DNA from: Saprospiraceae bacterium
Lineage (GTDB): Bacteria; Bacteroidota; Bacteroidia; Chitinophagales; Saprospiraceae
Assembly: GCA_020631355.1 (NCBI GenBank)
Contig: JAHDHL010000012.1
Span: forward strand, 1 to 64,000
Reading direction: 5' to 3'
DNA length: 64,000 nt
Below, piece by piece: positions 6,993-16,783 of this stretch; position 1 is the stretch's first letter, and each line of letters begins with the position of its first letter. A model generated the notes under the pieces. The model was not told the origin of the DNA. It saw only the letters and a program-made list of their open reading frames with translations, and ran no database searches. The position numbers were made by a program, and so were the translations under genes.

Positions 6993-9900
6993 CTATGGAA
7001 TCTTCTCGACTTCCGCGGGGGTATTGTCTGCCTTGATTAATCTACTGGCGAGCATACGGGCTTCCCTTTTCGGGTTTCTCCACCAATCGAGTGAATTGGT
7101 CTTGAATATCTTATACCCCGCCTCTTTCAATTTCTTATAGACAGAACGCTCGAATTCGCTGGCAACAGTTTTCATATTGCGGTCCAGAGCATCACCGATA
7201 ATCAATGGAATGGGTTGTTTGTAGTCCAAAGGAATAATGGTAATAGCTGCTGTGCCCACTTCCGATAATGGTGAAAGAAGTTTGATTCTATCGGATTCGA
7301 AGTATGGCTCTAACTCATCCTTGATTTGGGCCATGAACTTATTCATATCCCTTTCATTCTTCTTGGCTCCAGGCCATTCTATTTCCTCAAGGAATGCATA
7401 CCTTTTTTCATCATCCAAAGCGGAAGTAATGTCGGCATATTTCAGGAACTGGATTACTGGGCCACAAGCGCTGATATTCTGTTCCATTTGCTCATCCACA
7501 TAGGATTTGGGAATGGAAGTACAGATAATCAAATCCTTTTGGGTATGTCCGAGTATGATATTCAATGCGGATTGTCCGAAACTGCTTTCCATGTCTTGGA
7601 AATGCTGTGTAATATTTCCCCTGAGATTGGTAGTACCATAAGTCATGGACCAAACCACGGTTTCGTAGTGTTGTTTCAATTCAGAAACATGCAGTACGCG
7701 TAATCCGGACTCCTCCAGTTTGACAATCTTATCTGAGAACGGATTCCTTTTTTGTTTCAGATATAGAAGATAGGCACTGATGTGATCCCTTTGGGAAAGG
7801 GTATTGGTAACAATGGCAGTATGGGGCATCTGACCATCATTCTTACTCGGCATTTCTGCCAATATCCTTACCAGATGTTCTGCTTCCAAAGCATTACTTC
7901 TATTCTCCTCATTATATCTGCTTCCCTCGGATGGACTGATATGGATTCCCAACCTTTGGTAAGGTTTGGTGAAGTAATTGATGGACTTGATGCTCTTTTG
8001 ATAAGTGGTGTAGTTGATGAAATCGCTACAAGCCCTTTCATTATTGATATGTTTGTAATACAATCTGGAAATATCCATTCCGGATTCAGCCAAGGTGTTC
8101 ATGAATATCTGAACATTCTGATGATAGAGGGATTGTCTGCGATCACCGATGGCCAGTATCCTTTCCGATTTTTGGGTAATCGGAAGGGCTTGTACTGTTG
8201 AAATCAGATGTGCATCATCAAAAATGATGAGGTCGAATTGGATATCACTTTGTGTCAATAATTCCTCAGCGACATTCGGTGTCATCATCATAATGGGAAA
8301 TGATGATGGAAGTTCCTTATGTAGGGTACCGAACAAATCCTTCAGACTGACCTTAGCCGGTAATTGTGCTTTTTTAGAAGTCAGGATTTGATACAGCTTC
8401 TTATCCCTTTTTTTGAGTTGGTCCAGATGAATGGATTTTTTCTTAGACCAAATGGCATGGATATGCGTAGGCAACTGATTTCTCAGATGGGTCAACTCAT
8501 CCATGTAATCATTCCTGAAATGGTCATTCACAGCTGCTGATAAAAACGAACGGTCTGATAGACAATTATAGTAATACCAACTATTGAATGCAGGAAGCCA
8601 TTGTTTGGCATGAGACCGGACTAGGGCCTTGATGGTTTCCTTAGAAATAGGTAGGATTTCCAACCAATGCCTTTGCCAAGGATAAAAATCTTGGAAATCA
8701 GGCATGTAACGCTGACTCTTATCCAATAAGACCCAAAGATTCTCTAAAGAATCAAGCCTTTTGGTCAATGTGATACCATCATAGGAGAACCATTCCCTGA
8801 ATAATTTGATTTGGTTGAGTTCTTCCAATAGTACATCATGGAGGTATTCCAACTCACCAATCCTACTCTTATAATCCAATTGAATCTGGACGGACTTGCT
8901 ATTCAGTGCATTGGATTCCTGCCTTACTCCCAATGGGATATTATCCGTCCAATCCATTAGGGTATTGCCGAAGTCAATCAGGTATTGTTGGATGTTCAGA
9001 ATGGTATCAACTTCTTTCTTCTTAGGGAATTTATAATTGAAATAACGTTTTTCATTATATAAATCCTCTAATTCGGAAAACTCCTCATTGATTTCCCTAC
9101 GGGCTTCCTTGATATTGAAATAGGTATCAGAGAAGACTCCATACATTTGTAGTTTTGTGCTGGAGGATTTTTTGAAATCATCTCCGAAGACCTGAGCATA
9201 CTCACCAATCTTATTGAGGATATTCTGTTGTTTTTCGTTCAATTCCCTTGCATGACTTTCATAGTGTTCCCTAAGGTTATCCCTGTAGGATTCAAGTCCA
9301 TCGGTGAATCTACCTAGCAGTTCCTCTGTCTTATACTTGAAGTGCGCGAGTTGCTTGTTGATGTAAGCCTCACTCTTATTGGCTTCACGATTCAGGAACA
9401 GTTCCTCGTGCAATACTTGCAAAGGATGATCCAACCTTTTAACGGGTTGGTAAAGTCTTTCTCCCTTATTGATATCCGTTTTTAGAATATCGTATTCCCT
9501 GAAGGTGAATTTGTATTCCTTGGCATTAAGCTTACCGGATAGGATGTCCTTACCTGCATGGCGACTACTTTCGATATAATGCCCCACAGTATCCGTAAAG
9601 TCGAATGTACCGAAAGCCTGTCTATTCATCAGGTCGTGATGTGCATTGATTTTATCATGCTTGCCCAAAACTCTTTCGAGCAATATCTTGAATCCTAATT
9701 CCCTATCCTTGTTGGGTTTGTATTTGTTTTGGCTGCTTTGCTTTAGGGCATAATAGAAATTGGTCAAATCATTATTGGCATCCTTGAAAAGGTAGGATAA
9801 TGCGCCGATATGATTGGTATTGAGCGTGGAATGAATTTGTTCCAGGCTACTCTTATTGGAGGAAACAATCAGACAGGTCTTACCATTGGCTAATGCATTG

Positions 9901-10862
9901 GAAGCAACATGTATGGCCGTATGTGTTTTCCCTGTTCCAGCGCCACCTTCCGCAACGGTTGTCGCATTTTCCATGACCTGAAGCGCAATGTTCTTTTGGC
10001 ATGGGTCAGGCTTGACCAGACTGAAAGGATGATGATACAGACCATTATTGGATTGGTCCAAGGATATGGTTTCTTCTTCTTCGTTTTCCAGCTTTTCCTT
10101 GAGGTGGTGGGACAACATGAGATGATCCTGCCCATAGATACCCAGTGTACCGGAGAATCTAAGTTGTGGGTCTTCTCCCCAGTCCTTGATTTCATCTGCC
10201 GATGGAGATGGGATTATGGCAAAACCCGAAGTATTACCCGGAATATCCATTTGGATGGATATATTATTACAGAATGCGGATAATTTTCCACCATCCAAAC
10301 CATCATTGATGATTTCCTTGGCGGATTCGAGAATATCCACATTGAATCTATCCTTGAGCAAATTGACTGCGAATCTGTTGGGTCTGATATTGTAGGAAGC
10401 ATTCCTTTTGAGGGACCATGTATTGGTTCTGTGCTGACTGGGTTCAAGATCTATGTCCCAGATGAAAAGGGGCGAAGCGATAGGGAAAAGGGAATGTTCC
10501 TCCTTGTGTATCAGTAGGGGATAACCGAATCCCAACTGATGCGAGCCTTCGTCCTTTTTCTGATTGATGTGTTCTATATACAGATGATGGAACCTTTCTG
10601 AAAAATCATCACTGGCTTGTATTTCGGCATCCATTACCGCATTACCCAATAATTGTTTGATGAATTGTGTGGAGAATGCGTCACTTAATGATGCATTGGC
10701 TATATCAACCCGGTCGATGCTTATTGGAAAAGCATTCCTATAGATGGATTCCTTGAGGTTGAATTCTAGGTTCTCGGATAATTCTTGCAGTTTGGACTTG
10801 TCCCATCTCATGGTTTTCTCAACATTTAATTGGCTCTGAAAGCTTATATGCGAGGAAATCAT
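6993..10862 (-). CDS. large SF1 (DUF4011/DUF3320-type) helicase-nuclease-like protein with eroded motifs
   Basis: 1289 residues. An N-terminal domain (1-285) is followed by an SF1 ATPase core: Walker A GGAGTGKT (K312), a long insert with coiled-coil stretches (380-850), a Walker B-like FDDAH (881-885), motif III AIGDRRQ (904-910) and the second RecA half (930-1120). The C-terminus (1170-1275) ends in SLDWWRNPKREA, as in the Vsr/MTES_1575-like nuclease domain of bacterial SF1 helicases with DUF4011/DUF3320. Compared with that family as I remember it, motif VI (usually TRAR) reads ILGHTQ, motif IV has K937 for Arg, and the nuclease IECDG motif reads IIGDA. ATP binding looks kept, while coupling and cleavage look lost. 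The start may instead be M18 (10811). The GNAT gene follows 6 bases downstream. Confidence 0.7.
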   Translation of the reverse strand: MISSHISFQSQLNVEKTMRWDKSKLQELSENLEFNLKESIYRNAFPISIDRVDIANASLSDAFSTQFIKQLLGNAVMDAEIQASDDFSERFHHLYIEHINQKKDEGSHQLGFGYPLLIHKEEHSLFPIASPLFIWDIDLEPSQHRTNTWSLKRNASYNIRPNRFAVNLLKDRFNVDILESAKEIINDGLDGGKLSAFCNNISIQMDIPGNTSGFAIIPSPSADEIKDWGEDPQLRFSGTLGIYGQDHLMLSHHLKEKLENEEEETISLDQSNNGLYHHPFSLVKPDPCQKNIALQVMENATTVAEGGAGTGKTHTAIHVASNALANGKTCLIVSSNKSSLEQIHSTLNTNHIGALSYLFKDANNDLTNFYYALKQSSQNKYKPNKDRELGFKILLERVLGKHDKINAHHDLMNRQAFGTFDFTDTVGHYIESSRHAGKDILSGKLNAKEYKFTFREYDILKTDINKGERLYQPVKRLDHPLQVLHEELFLNREANKSEAYINKQLAHFKYKTEELLGRFTDGLESYRDNLREHYESHARELNEKQQNILNKIGEYAQVFGDDFKKSSSTKLQMYGVFSDTYFNIKEARREINEEFSELEDLYNEKRYFNYKFPKKKEVDTILNIQQYLIDFGNTLMDWTDNIPLGVRQESNALNSKSVQIQLDYKSRIGELEYLHDVLLEELNQIKLFREWFSYDGITLTKRLDSLENLWVLLDKSQRYMPDFQDFYPWQRHWLEILPISKETIKALVRSHAKQWLPAFNSWYYYNCLSDRSFLSAAVNDHFRNDYMDELTHLRNQLPTHIHAIWSKKKSIHLDQLKKRDKKLYQILTSKKAQLPAKVSLKDLFGTLHKELPSSFPIMMMTPNVAEELLTQSDIQFDLIIFDDAHLISTVQALPITQKSERILAIGDRRQSLYHQNVQIFMNTLAESGMDISRLYYKHINNERACSDFINYTTYQKSIKSINYFTKPYQRLGIHISPSEGSRYNEENRSNALEAEHLVRILAEMPSKNDGQMPHTAIVTNTLSQRDHISAYLLYLKQKRNPFSDKIVKLEESGLRVLHVSELKQHYETVVWSMTYGTTNLRGNITQHFQDMESSFGQSALNIILGHTQKDLIICTSIPKSYVDEQMEQNISACGPVIQFLKYADITSALDDEKRYAFLEEIEWPGAKKNERDMNKFMAQIKDELEPYFESDRIKLLSPLSEVGTAAITIIPLDYKQPIPLIIGDALDRNMKTVASEFERSVYKKLKEAGYKIFKTNSLDWWRNPKREARMLASRLIKADNTPAEVEKIP

Positions 10863-10912
10863 TCCATAGTAAAAATGACTCCTTTACATAGTATACAAAA
10901 TGCAAAATAGCA

Positions 10913-10920
10913 CAAACATA
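10913..10920 (-). promoter_or_regulatory. possible -7 element of the helicase-like/GNAT operon
   Basis: The minus strand reads TATGTTTG, a full match to TAnnTTTG, 51 bases upstream of the first ATG of the helicase-like gene. No TTG is present at the expected -33 position, so the call is weak. The rest of the 178-base gap (10863-11040) is AT-rich and holds no gene. Confidence 0.3.
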
Positions 10921-11040
10921 TTAATCAACAAAGAATATAATGCTTTGTAAGTCATTTGTTGGGCGTTTCTCCACCAATTCTATTGATAACCTATTATAAG
11001 TCTTAGGGTTAAGGAGATAAATGAATGGATTTAAAGTAAA

Positions 11041-11994
11041 TTATTCAGGTATCAGAGCAGGTCTTTGAGTAATTTCGTGATAGCAGGCAACGTCCTTGGC
11101 ATAATAGTGCAGTACCATACTCCTGCGGGTGAGTTCCGGATTGGTGATGGCATTCCCACCATGTAAAAGATTAGCATGCCAAATGAGTACATCTCCTTTC
11201 TTGGGTAAGAAAGTCTTTCTTTTGAATGTTTCCTTTTGTAATACCTCAGCTATTTTCTCCTCATATTTCCCATAGGCATCAGCCCCTAGGAAAAATCTAT
11301 TGCTACCATGATCAAAATCGGGATTAAGGATGTAGGGCAGGGTATGGCTCCCCGGATAATAATGCAATTCACCACTACCTTCCTCCACATCCTCCAACGC
11401 AATCCAAATGGCAATCAGATAGCCAAGGGGATGAGTGGTCATGTGGACAGAATCCGAATGGGTATGTTGTTGGCTTCCCTCCTCAAAGTTAATGCTCTGG
11501 AAAAGACGGACTTCCCGTCCTAGAAGCATGGACAAAATGGATTGGATATTGTTATTGTTGACCGTATCATGGAGGGATTGGGAAGCCCTCACGGCAAACA
11601 TGAGTTTCTTACTATTGGTTTGGTAATGGGTGAGTTGATGTTCCTTGATATATTCGATTTCCCTATTGATATCATCAACTTCCTTGGAACTGTAAAAATT
11701 TTCGAGGATGGCATAGCCCTTATCAGACCAATCCAGTAGACTCTCTTGGAAAGATGGCGTTAATGACTGGAATTTGGGATGCTGGGGAAGTTCGGATTTG
11801 GAATCCTTGGTGTCCAGCCAGGGCGCTTGGCCTTTCGCATCCTTGAAGTCGATGCTTGAGACGGCCTCGAAGTAGGTTTTGGAAATGCCCAAATCCTCAT
11901 ATTGTTTTTCAATATGGCGGAGTTTCTTCTTATTGAAGAAGTTATAAATCGTATATGCAGGCTTGAATCTTCTGAGCCGATCTTTGAGTCCCAT
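11041..11994 (-). CDS. phytanoyl-CoA dioxygenase (PhyH) family protein
   Basis: 317 residues, an Fe(II)/2-oxoglutarate-dependent oxygenase of the PhyH family. The metal-binding triad can be read as H-x-D in QQHTHSDSVHM and the distal His in WHANLLHGG, with a likely 2-oxoglutarate-binding Arg in ELTRRSMVLHYY. The segment GYLIAIWIALEDVEEGSGEL and PGSH is characteristic. The substrate is unknown; relatives hydroxylate lipids and small molecules. No signal peptide is present, so it is cytoplasmic. It has its own upstream gap on both sides and no obvious operon partner. Confidence 0.85.
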   Translation of the reverse strand: MGLKDRLRRFKPAYTIYNFFNKKKLRHIEKQYEDLGISKTYFEAVSSIDFKDAKGQAPWLDTKDSKSELPQHPKFQSLTPSFQESLLDWSDKGYAILENFYSSKEVDDINREIEYIKEHQLTHYQTNSKKLMFAVRASQSLHDTVNNNNIQSILSMLLGREVRLFQSINFEEGSQQHTHSDSVHMTTHPLGYLIAIWIALEDVEEGSGELHYYPGSHTLPYILNPDFDHGSNRFFLGADAYGKYEEKIAEVLQKETFKRKTFLPKKGDVLIWHANLLHGGNAITNPELTRRSMVLHYYAKDVACYHEITQRPALIPE

Positions 11995-12080
11995 ACTGTA
12001 AAATTAATATTCCTATCATAAATCTGTAAGGTTACTATACGGCAATGGGGAATTTATATCAGAATATGTATAAGGAATTC

Positions 12081-12113
12081 GAAAGGGAACGAACATAGAA
12101 TCCATTCCCTTTC
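12081..12113 (-). terminator. hairpin after the TPR gene, weak terminator
   Basis: A perfect 9-bp stem GAAAGGGAA/TTCCCTTTC starts 3 bases after the stop of the TPR gene. The T tract following it on the minus strand is poor, so termination is uncertain. Confidence 0.4.
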
Positions 12114-12115
12114 AC

Positions 12116-13606
12116 TTATTTCTTCTTGATTCGATTGAGTCCTGCCTTGGCCTTGGCATGCAGACCATTTTTGTATTCATCAGGACTGAGGTCAAGGCAT
12201 TTGTTGTAATAGGTTCTGGCTGCGTCATACTTAGCCAATTCCTCATTGATGGTTCCGGCTTCCAGAGCGGCCCTACAAGCGAAATAATACCCCAGTTGGG
12301 AGCCTTTCTCTATGGTGGTATTATAGGATGATATCGCTTGGTCGTGTTTTTTCAATGCTTGATAAATCCTACCTTTCCTGTATAGGAATTCCAACTGTTC
12401 TGCCTTGTCTGAAAACGAAGCAGCTGTTTTGGATTCCAGTACGGATTGGGCTTTTTTATAGTAGCCACCGTCAAATAATAGTCTGGCTTTCAGCAGTGTT
12501 GTATTGGGTGTCTTTCCTGATTCTGCAGCTTTGAGTGCGCTTTTGTCTCCCTCTATGGATGCATGGCCACGACTTATGATTCGCGTCATATTCTTTTTGA
12601 ATCCTTGTTCATTACCCTTGAGGAGTTCAAACCAGGCAATCCGATGGTAGCATTCCTTGATATAGTTTCGGCCTTTGAAATTCATGACATACTTGTTGAG
12701 GTAATAACCCGCATCATCATCCTGCTTGTATAATTTCGATAGCCCCAACATATAATCCAGATAGTGGAAATCATGGTATGCCTTTCCTTTCGGGCGATTT
12801 TCCAGAATTTGGATAGCCTTGTCATTGTTGCCCGTATGTTGTGCTATACTCGCTTGTGCGAAACATATCAATGGATTCTTACTGGCATCCAAACTAGAGG
12901 AATTGATGATGTTCCAAGCTCCTTTTCCCTCATTCCCGATGTGCAGGATGGTGAAGGCATACATAATGATGGTCTCATTCTTAAAGATGAAAGACGGATT
13001 ATTGTCAGCATACCTAAGAACTTCCTTGATTTCTCCTCTCCCTTGTTCTATGGTTCCGCTGAGTCCACCCATTTTGACCAAGAATTTATAGTTAGGAGGC
13101 ACAGCCCCTACAATGGAATGTAGGATGCCCAGACTCTTTTTGTTGGCTACGAAATCCGGGAATATCTTTTCGTTCTTTTCCAGCATGATGAATGCACGTC
13201 TTACCTCGAACATTGCTTTGCTATATTCATCGAATTTGGCACGGGCTACCGCCCATTGTAGTCTGATTTCTGCTTGTGTATAGAGGTAGTAGGGCGAATT
13301 CTCATCTCCGGTCTTTAGTTTTTTGAGTCTTTTGTCCTTATTGGGTTCCAATCTTTTGAATTCCTCATAATCCTCATTGATATATACCTTGAGGATATCC
13401 ACATAATTCTCTACATAGTAGGCCATCATATTATTGGGTTCCTCTGATTTGACTTCTGCCAATAGGGTAGTGGCCTCATCAAAGCGGATACTGATGGCTG
13501 CTTCGTATGCCTTTTTCAGTTTGGGTGAGAATGTGAATTGGTTGGCAGCATTAAGAGTGAAGCTACCTATGAGGGTTAGGAAAAGAATGAGGGTCAAATG
13601 TTTCAT
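12116..13606 (-). CDS. exported tetratricopeptide-repeat protein
   Basis: About 496 residues. I place the start at ATG 13606, where MKHLTLILFLTLIGSFTLNA is a good signal peptide; an in-frame upstream ATG at 13639 would add an unlikely 11 residues. The mature protein is almost all alpha-helical TPR-like hairpins. The clearest repeats are near the C-terminus: LEFLYRKGRIYQALKKHDQA, then an EKGSQLGYYFACRAALEAG unit, then LAKYDAARTYYNKCLDLSP. It is probably a periplasmic or outer-membrane-associated scaffold protein. No enzyme motif is seen. It stands alone between PhyH and the Zn-ribbon gene. Confidence 0.78.
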   Translation of the reverse strand: MKHLTLILFLTLIGSFTLNAANQFTFSPKLKKAYEAAISIRFDEATTLLAEVKSEEPNNMMAYYVENYVDILKVYINEDYEEFKRLEPNKDKRLKKLKTGDENSPYYLYTQAEIRLQWAVARAKFDEYSKAMFEVRRAFIMLEKNEKIFPDFVANKKSLGILHSIVGAVPPNYKFLVKMGGLSGTIEQGRGEIKEVLRYADNNPSFIFKNETIIMYAFTILHIGNEGKGAWNIINSSSLDASKNPLICFAQASIAQHTGNNDKAIQILENRPKGKAYHDFHYLDYMLGLSKLYKQDDDAGYYLNKYVMNFKGRNYIKECYHRIAWFELLKGNEQGFKKNMTRIISRGHASIEGDKSALKAAESGKTPNTTLLKARLLFDGGYYKKAQSVLESKTAASFSDKAEQLEFLYRKGRIYQALKKHDQAISSYNTTIEKGSQLGYYFACRAALEAGTINEELAKYDAARTYYNKCLDLSPDEYKNGLHAKAKAGLNRIKKK

Positions 13607-13704
13607 GTAAGCTAAGTTTTCAGACTCAATCGAAACCATCCATAAAATTTAGGAATATGGAATGGTGTTCAAATACTTAACGAAAAATAAGGACAAATGT
13701 AGGG

Positions 13705-13753
13705 CAAAAAAAAGAAGCCTTGAAAGGCTTTAACGATACTTTCAAGGCTTCTT
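13705..13753 (-). terminator. rho-independent terminator of the dinB-NIF3-Zn-ribbon run
   Basis: A perfect 15-bp stem (13712-13726 against 13739-13753, AAGAAGCCTTGAAAG and its complement) with a 12-base loop, followed on the minus strand by a run of T (13706-13711). It lies 20 bases after the Zn-ribbon gene stop. Confidence 0.93.
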
Positions 13754-13773
13754 AACAGGAAATAACTAAAGAA

Positions 13774-14547
13774 CTATGCTTCTGGTTGCTCAGGCTTTGG
13801 TTCCTTTCCTACCATTAGGATGTCATCATCGACAAGAACCCTACCACAGTGCTCACAGGCAAGAATTTTCTTACGCTGTACGATTTCAAGCTGCAATTGA
13901 GCAGGAATTTGGTTGAAACAGCCACCGCAAGCGTCACGTTCCACGTTCACAACGGCAAGACCATTTCTGTAATTGTGTCTGATTTTATCGTAGGACTTCA
14001 AAAGTCTATCTTCGATTTTCTTTCTCGCTCTAGCGGATTTCTTAAGCAGCTTTTCCTCATCCTTTTCAGTCTTCTCTTGGATTTTCTCCAATTCGACTTT
14101 CTTTTGTTCCAAATCTAATTTCTTGGCTTCTAATCTCTCCGTGGCATTATCCAAACTTCCTTGTTTGACCTCTATGCCATTCCTATTCTCCCTGATGCGC
14201 TTCTCGAATAATTTGATATCCAGTTTCTGAAGCTCCAATTCCTTGGTCAATGCTTCATACTCCCTGTTGTTCTTTACGTTATTCAACTGGGATTCGTACT
14301 TTTCTATCAAATTCTTGGAGTCAGCAATGTTGCCCTCCAGTTTCGAGATGTCTCTTTCTGTATCATTGATGGAATCCTTAAGGTTGTTAACCCTAGTTTC
14401 CAAACCTATGATTTCATCTTCCAAATCTTGGACTTCCATAGGAAGTTCACCTTTGAGGATATTGATTTCATCTAGCTTGGAATCAACGATTTGTAACTCG
14501 AACAACTGCTTCAGTTTCTCTGGAACTGTATACTCTTTTTTCGCCAT
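13774..14547 (-). CDS. coiled-coil protein with C-terminal C4 zinc ribbon
   Basis: 257 residues. Residues 5-180 are one long heptad-rich coiled coil. The C-terminus has two CxxC pairs, CGGC (near residue 205) and CEHC (near 228), that form a zinc ribbon of the zf-RING_7 type found in the CT398/HP0958-like family. Members are predicted to bridge nucleic acid or protein partners, and their exact role is unsettled. The start codon lies 4 bases after the NIF3 stop codon. The NIF3/Zn-ribbon pair recurs across Bacteroidota, which suggests a shared function. Confidence 0.85.
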   Translation of the reverse strand: MAKKEYTVPEKLKQLFELQIVDSKLDEINILKGELPMEVQDLEDEIIGLETRVNNLKDSINDTERDISKLEGNIADSKNLIEKYESQLNNVKNNREYEALTKELELQKLDIKLFEKRIRENRNGIEVKQGSLDNATERLEAKKLDLEQKKVELEKIQEKTEKDEEKLLKKSARARKKIEDRLLKSYDKIRHNYRNGLAVVNVERDACGGCFNQIPAQLQLEIVQRKKILACEHCGRVLVDDDILMVGKEPKPEQPEA

Positions 14548-14551
14548 ATTA

Positions 14552-15601
14552 TCACAGATAATTTACTGGATTGGTATTGATGCTTGTTTTAAGGATTGCA
14601 AAGTTACTAAATTTATCACTTAAAATCTCATATAGGAGGTCAATTGTATATTGTTCGCTCTCATAATGTCCAATGTCTGCAATGACAATCCGCCCATCTG
14701 CATCAAAGAATTCATGGTATTTGTAATCGGCAGTGATGAAAATATCCGCTTTTTTGGCGATGGCTGTCCTCAGGAGAAAGCCTCCAGAACCACCACAAAC
14801 GGCTACTTTCTTGATTTCCTTATCAAGTAATTGGGTATATCTAATACAATTGACACCCATACTTTTCTTGAGATACTTGAGGAACTTTTCGGCTTTCATC
14901 GCCTTAGGTAATTCTCCGATCATTCCTGAGCCCACCGTGTTGTCCTTGACATAAATATCCGAGGTATCGTATGTGAAGTCACTTCCTTGCATTACTTGTG
15001 AAAGTGCTGATAGGATTTGGGATTTCTTGTGAATGGGGTAGAGCATTTCCAATTTGATTTTGGGTGCTGCTACTTCATTATGGGTAATGGCTCCCACGGT
15101 GGAATAACTGATTTTGGTATTGTCGCTACTTTGTCCTGCACCTGCCTTGAACAAGGCAGTCTTGGCATCATCCACTTTTTCAATGGGAAGCATGACTGTC
15201 AGTTTTTTCAAATCATTCTTAGGGGATAGGATACGTGTTTTTTCCAAACCAATCCTGTCAGCTATCCTTTTATTCACTCCCATTCTCACATTATCCAAAT
15301 TGGTATGGATGGCATAGATGGCGATATCGTGCTTGATGGCTTTCATGACTGTTCTCTCCACATAGTTGCGACCATTGAAACGCTTCAGTCCCCTGAAAAC
15401 GATGGGGTGATGTGCAATGACCATGTTGCATCCCTTGTCAATGGCTTCATCCACGATTGATTCTATGGAATCCAGGCAAATAAGGATACCTTTCACCTTG
15501 GAGTTCGGGTCGCCAACAATCAAACCTGAATTATCATAACTCTCCTGATACATGGATGGGGCTAATGATTCCAAATAGGAGGTGATTTCTCTAATTTTCA
15601 T
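14552..15601 (-). CDS. NIF3-like dinuclear metal-centre protein
   Basis: About 349 residues from ATG 15601 (MKIREITSYL); an upstream ATG at 15625 would add 8 residues and overlap the promoter. It contains the NIF3/YbgI metal-site motifs MVIAHHPIVFRGLKR (about 60-75) and IYAIHTNLDNV (about 97-107), and near the C-terminus FITADYKYHEFFDADGR and DIGHYESE. The length fits the longer version with an inserted CutA/PII-like domain (about 120-230). Relatives form hexameric toroids with two metals per subunit and are assigned as GTP cyclohydrolase-like or as unknown. A promoter-like sequence lies just upstream, so it may be transcribed both from dinB and on its own. Confidence 0.9.
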   Translation of the reverse strand: MKIREITSYLESLAPSMYQESYDNSGLIVGDPNSKVKGILICLDSIESIVDEAIDKGCNMVIAHHPIVFRGLKRFNGRNYVERTVMKAIKHDIAIYAIHTNLDNVRMGVNKRIADRIGLEKTRILSPKNDLKKLTVMLPIEKVDDAKTALFKAGAGQSSDNTKISYSTVGAITHNEVAAPKIKLEMLYPIHKKSQILSALSQVMQGSDFTYDTSDIYVKDNTVGSGMIGELPKAMKAEKFLKYLKKSMGVNCIRYTQLLDKEIKKVAVCGGSGGFLLRTAIAKKADIFITADYKYHEFFDADGRIVIADIGHYESEQYTIDLLYEILSDKFSNFAILKTSINTNPVNYL

Positions 15602-15622
15602 ATTGTTTCCTTGTTTTGACAA

Positions 15623-15655
15623 CAAATATATTACGGCTCATCCAGCTTTTCCAAA
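15623..15655 (-). promoter_or_regulatory. promoter for the NIF3/Zn-ribbon operon
   Basis: On the minus strand TTTG (15652-15655), 21 bases, then TATATTTG (15623-15630). This matches the Bacteroidota -33/-7 arrangement. The -33 half lies inside the end of dinB. The expected transcript start is about 15 bases upstream of ATG 15601. Confidence 0.5.
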
Positions 15656-16728
15656 TCGGAAGGGAATGGAAATTCCAACTGTTCACCTGCAAGAATAGTT
15701 CCCGAAAGATTAGAAACGCCAACACCCAACAGTCGGACTTCATCCCCGATATTGATATTTTGGCGAATCAGGGTTTCTGTTTCGGCTTTAAGGAATTCGA
15801 GTGAATTGATTTCATTTGGAAATGATATGCTTCTTGTAATGGAAGAAAAATCCTTGTACTTCACTTTGATGGATAGTGTCCTACCGAATCTATCAATCTT
15901 CAGTAACCGTTGATAAACGATTTCAACGATGGGCATTATCGTTGCTACCATGGTGTCCACTGAGTTGATGTCATCAAAGAAAGTTCTTTCAGCACTTACT
16001 GATTTCCGCACCCTATGTGGCTGTACCGGGCGGTTGTCTTCTGCCCTTACGATATGATAATACCAGATGCCTGTTTTACCGAACCAAGTAGCGAGCTCAA
16101 TCTTGGATTTGGACTTAAGGTCCTTTCCGGTCCTGATTCCTAGCCGATGCATCTTATCCGTTGTAGCTTTCCCTATACCATAAAACTTTTCAATGGGTAA
16201 ATCCTCCAGAAATGAGAGTGCATCCTTGGGGCCAATAAGAGCCTGACCATTGGGCTTATTGAGGTCGGAAGCAATCTTAGCAAGGAACTTATTGATGGAA
16301 ATACCAGCAGATGCTGTCAATTTTGTTTCTTCTAGTATCCTTTCTCGGATTTCCTTGGCAATCAATGTGGCTGATGGCATATCCTTTTTATTTTCGGTAA
16401 CATCCAGATATGCTTCGTCCAAGGAAAGGGGTTCTATCAGATCCGTATATTCCCTGAAGATTTCACGGATTTGGTAGGATACTTCCTTGTAGACATCGAA
16501 TCGGTGTCTTACGAAAATCAGATGTGGACAAAGCTCTTTGGCCTTAAAGCCCGGCATGGCGGATCTGACTCCGTATTGTCTGGCCTCATAGCTGGCTGCT
16601 GCCACGACACCTCGTCGTCCACCACCACCTACGGCAACAGGCTTTCCCCTTAGTGCGGGGTCGTCCCGTTGTTCTACTGATGCATAAAAAGCATCCATAT
16701 CAATATGTATGATTTTCCTGTAGACCAT
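15631..16728 (-). CDS. dinB: DNA polymerase IV (Y family)
   Basis: 365 residues, the usual length. The N-terminus has IIHIDMDAFYASVEQRD, in which the Asp pair binds the catalytic metal and FYASVE includes the steric-gate aromatic. The second catalytic site is PLSLDEAYLDVTE. Further family marks are VRSAMPG, AGISINKFLAKIASDLNKP and the helix-hairpin-helix GIGKATTDKMHRLGIRTGKDL. It carries out error-prone bypass of DNA lesions. The C-terminus lacks an obvious beta-clamp motif other than the tail QLEFPF, which is a good match to the clamp-binding QL(S/D)LF consensus. No LexA box is visible upstream. Confidence 0.95.
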   Translation of the reverse strand: MVYRKIIHIDMDAFYASVEQRDDPALRGKPVAVGGGGRRGVVAAASYEARQYGVRSAMPGFKAKELCPHLIFVRHRFDVYKEVSYQIREIFREYTDLIEPLSLDEAYLDVTENKKDMPSATLIAKEIRERILEETKLTASAGISINKFLAKIASDLNKPNGQALIGPKDALSFLEDLPIEKFYGIGKATTDKMHRLGIRTGKDLKSKSKIELATWFGKTGIWYYHIVRAEDNRPVQPHRVRKSVSAERTFFDDINSVDTMVATIMPIVEIVYQRLLKIDRFGRTLSIKVKYKDFSSITRSISFPNEINSLEFLKAETETLIRQNINIGDEVRLLGVGVSNLSGTILAGEQLEFPFPSDLEKLDEP

Positions 16729-16783
16729 CTTCGGTATGCAAATTATCCATTATTGGATTGCGGCACAAGTGGAGTACGGGAAT

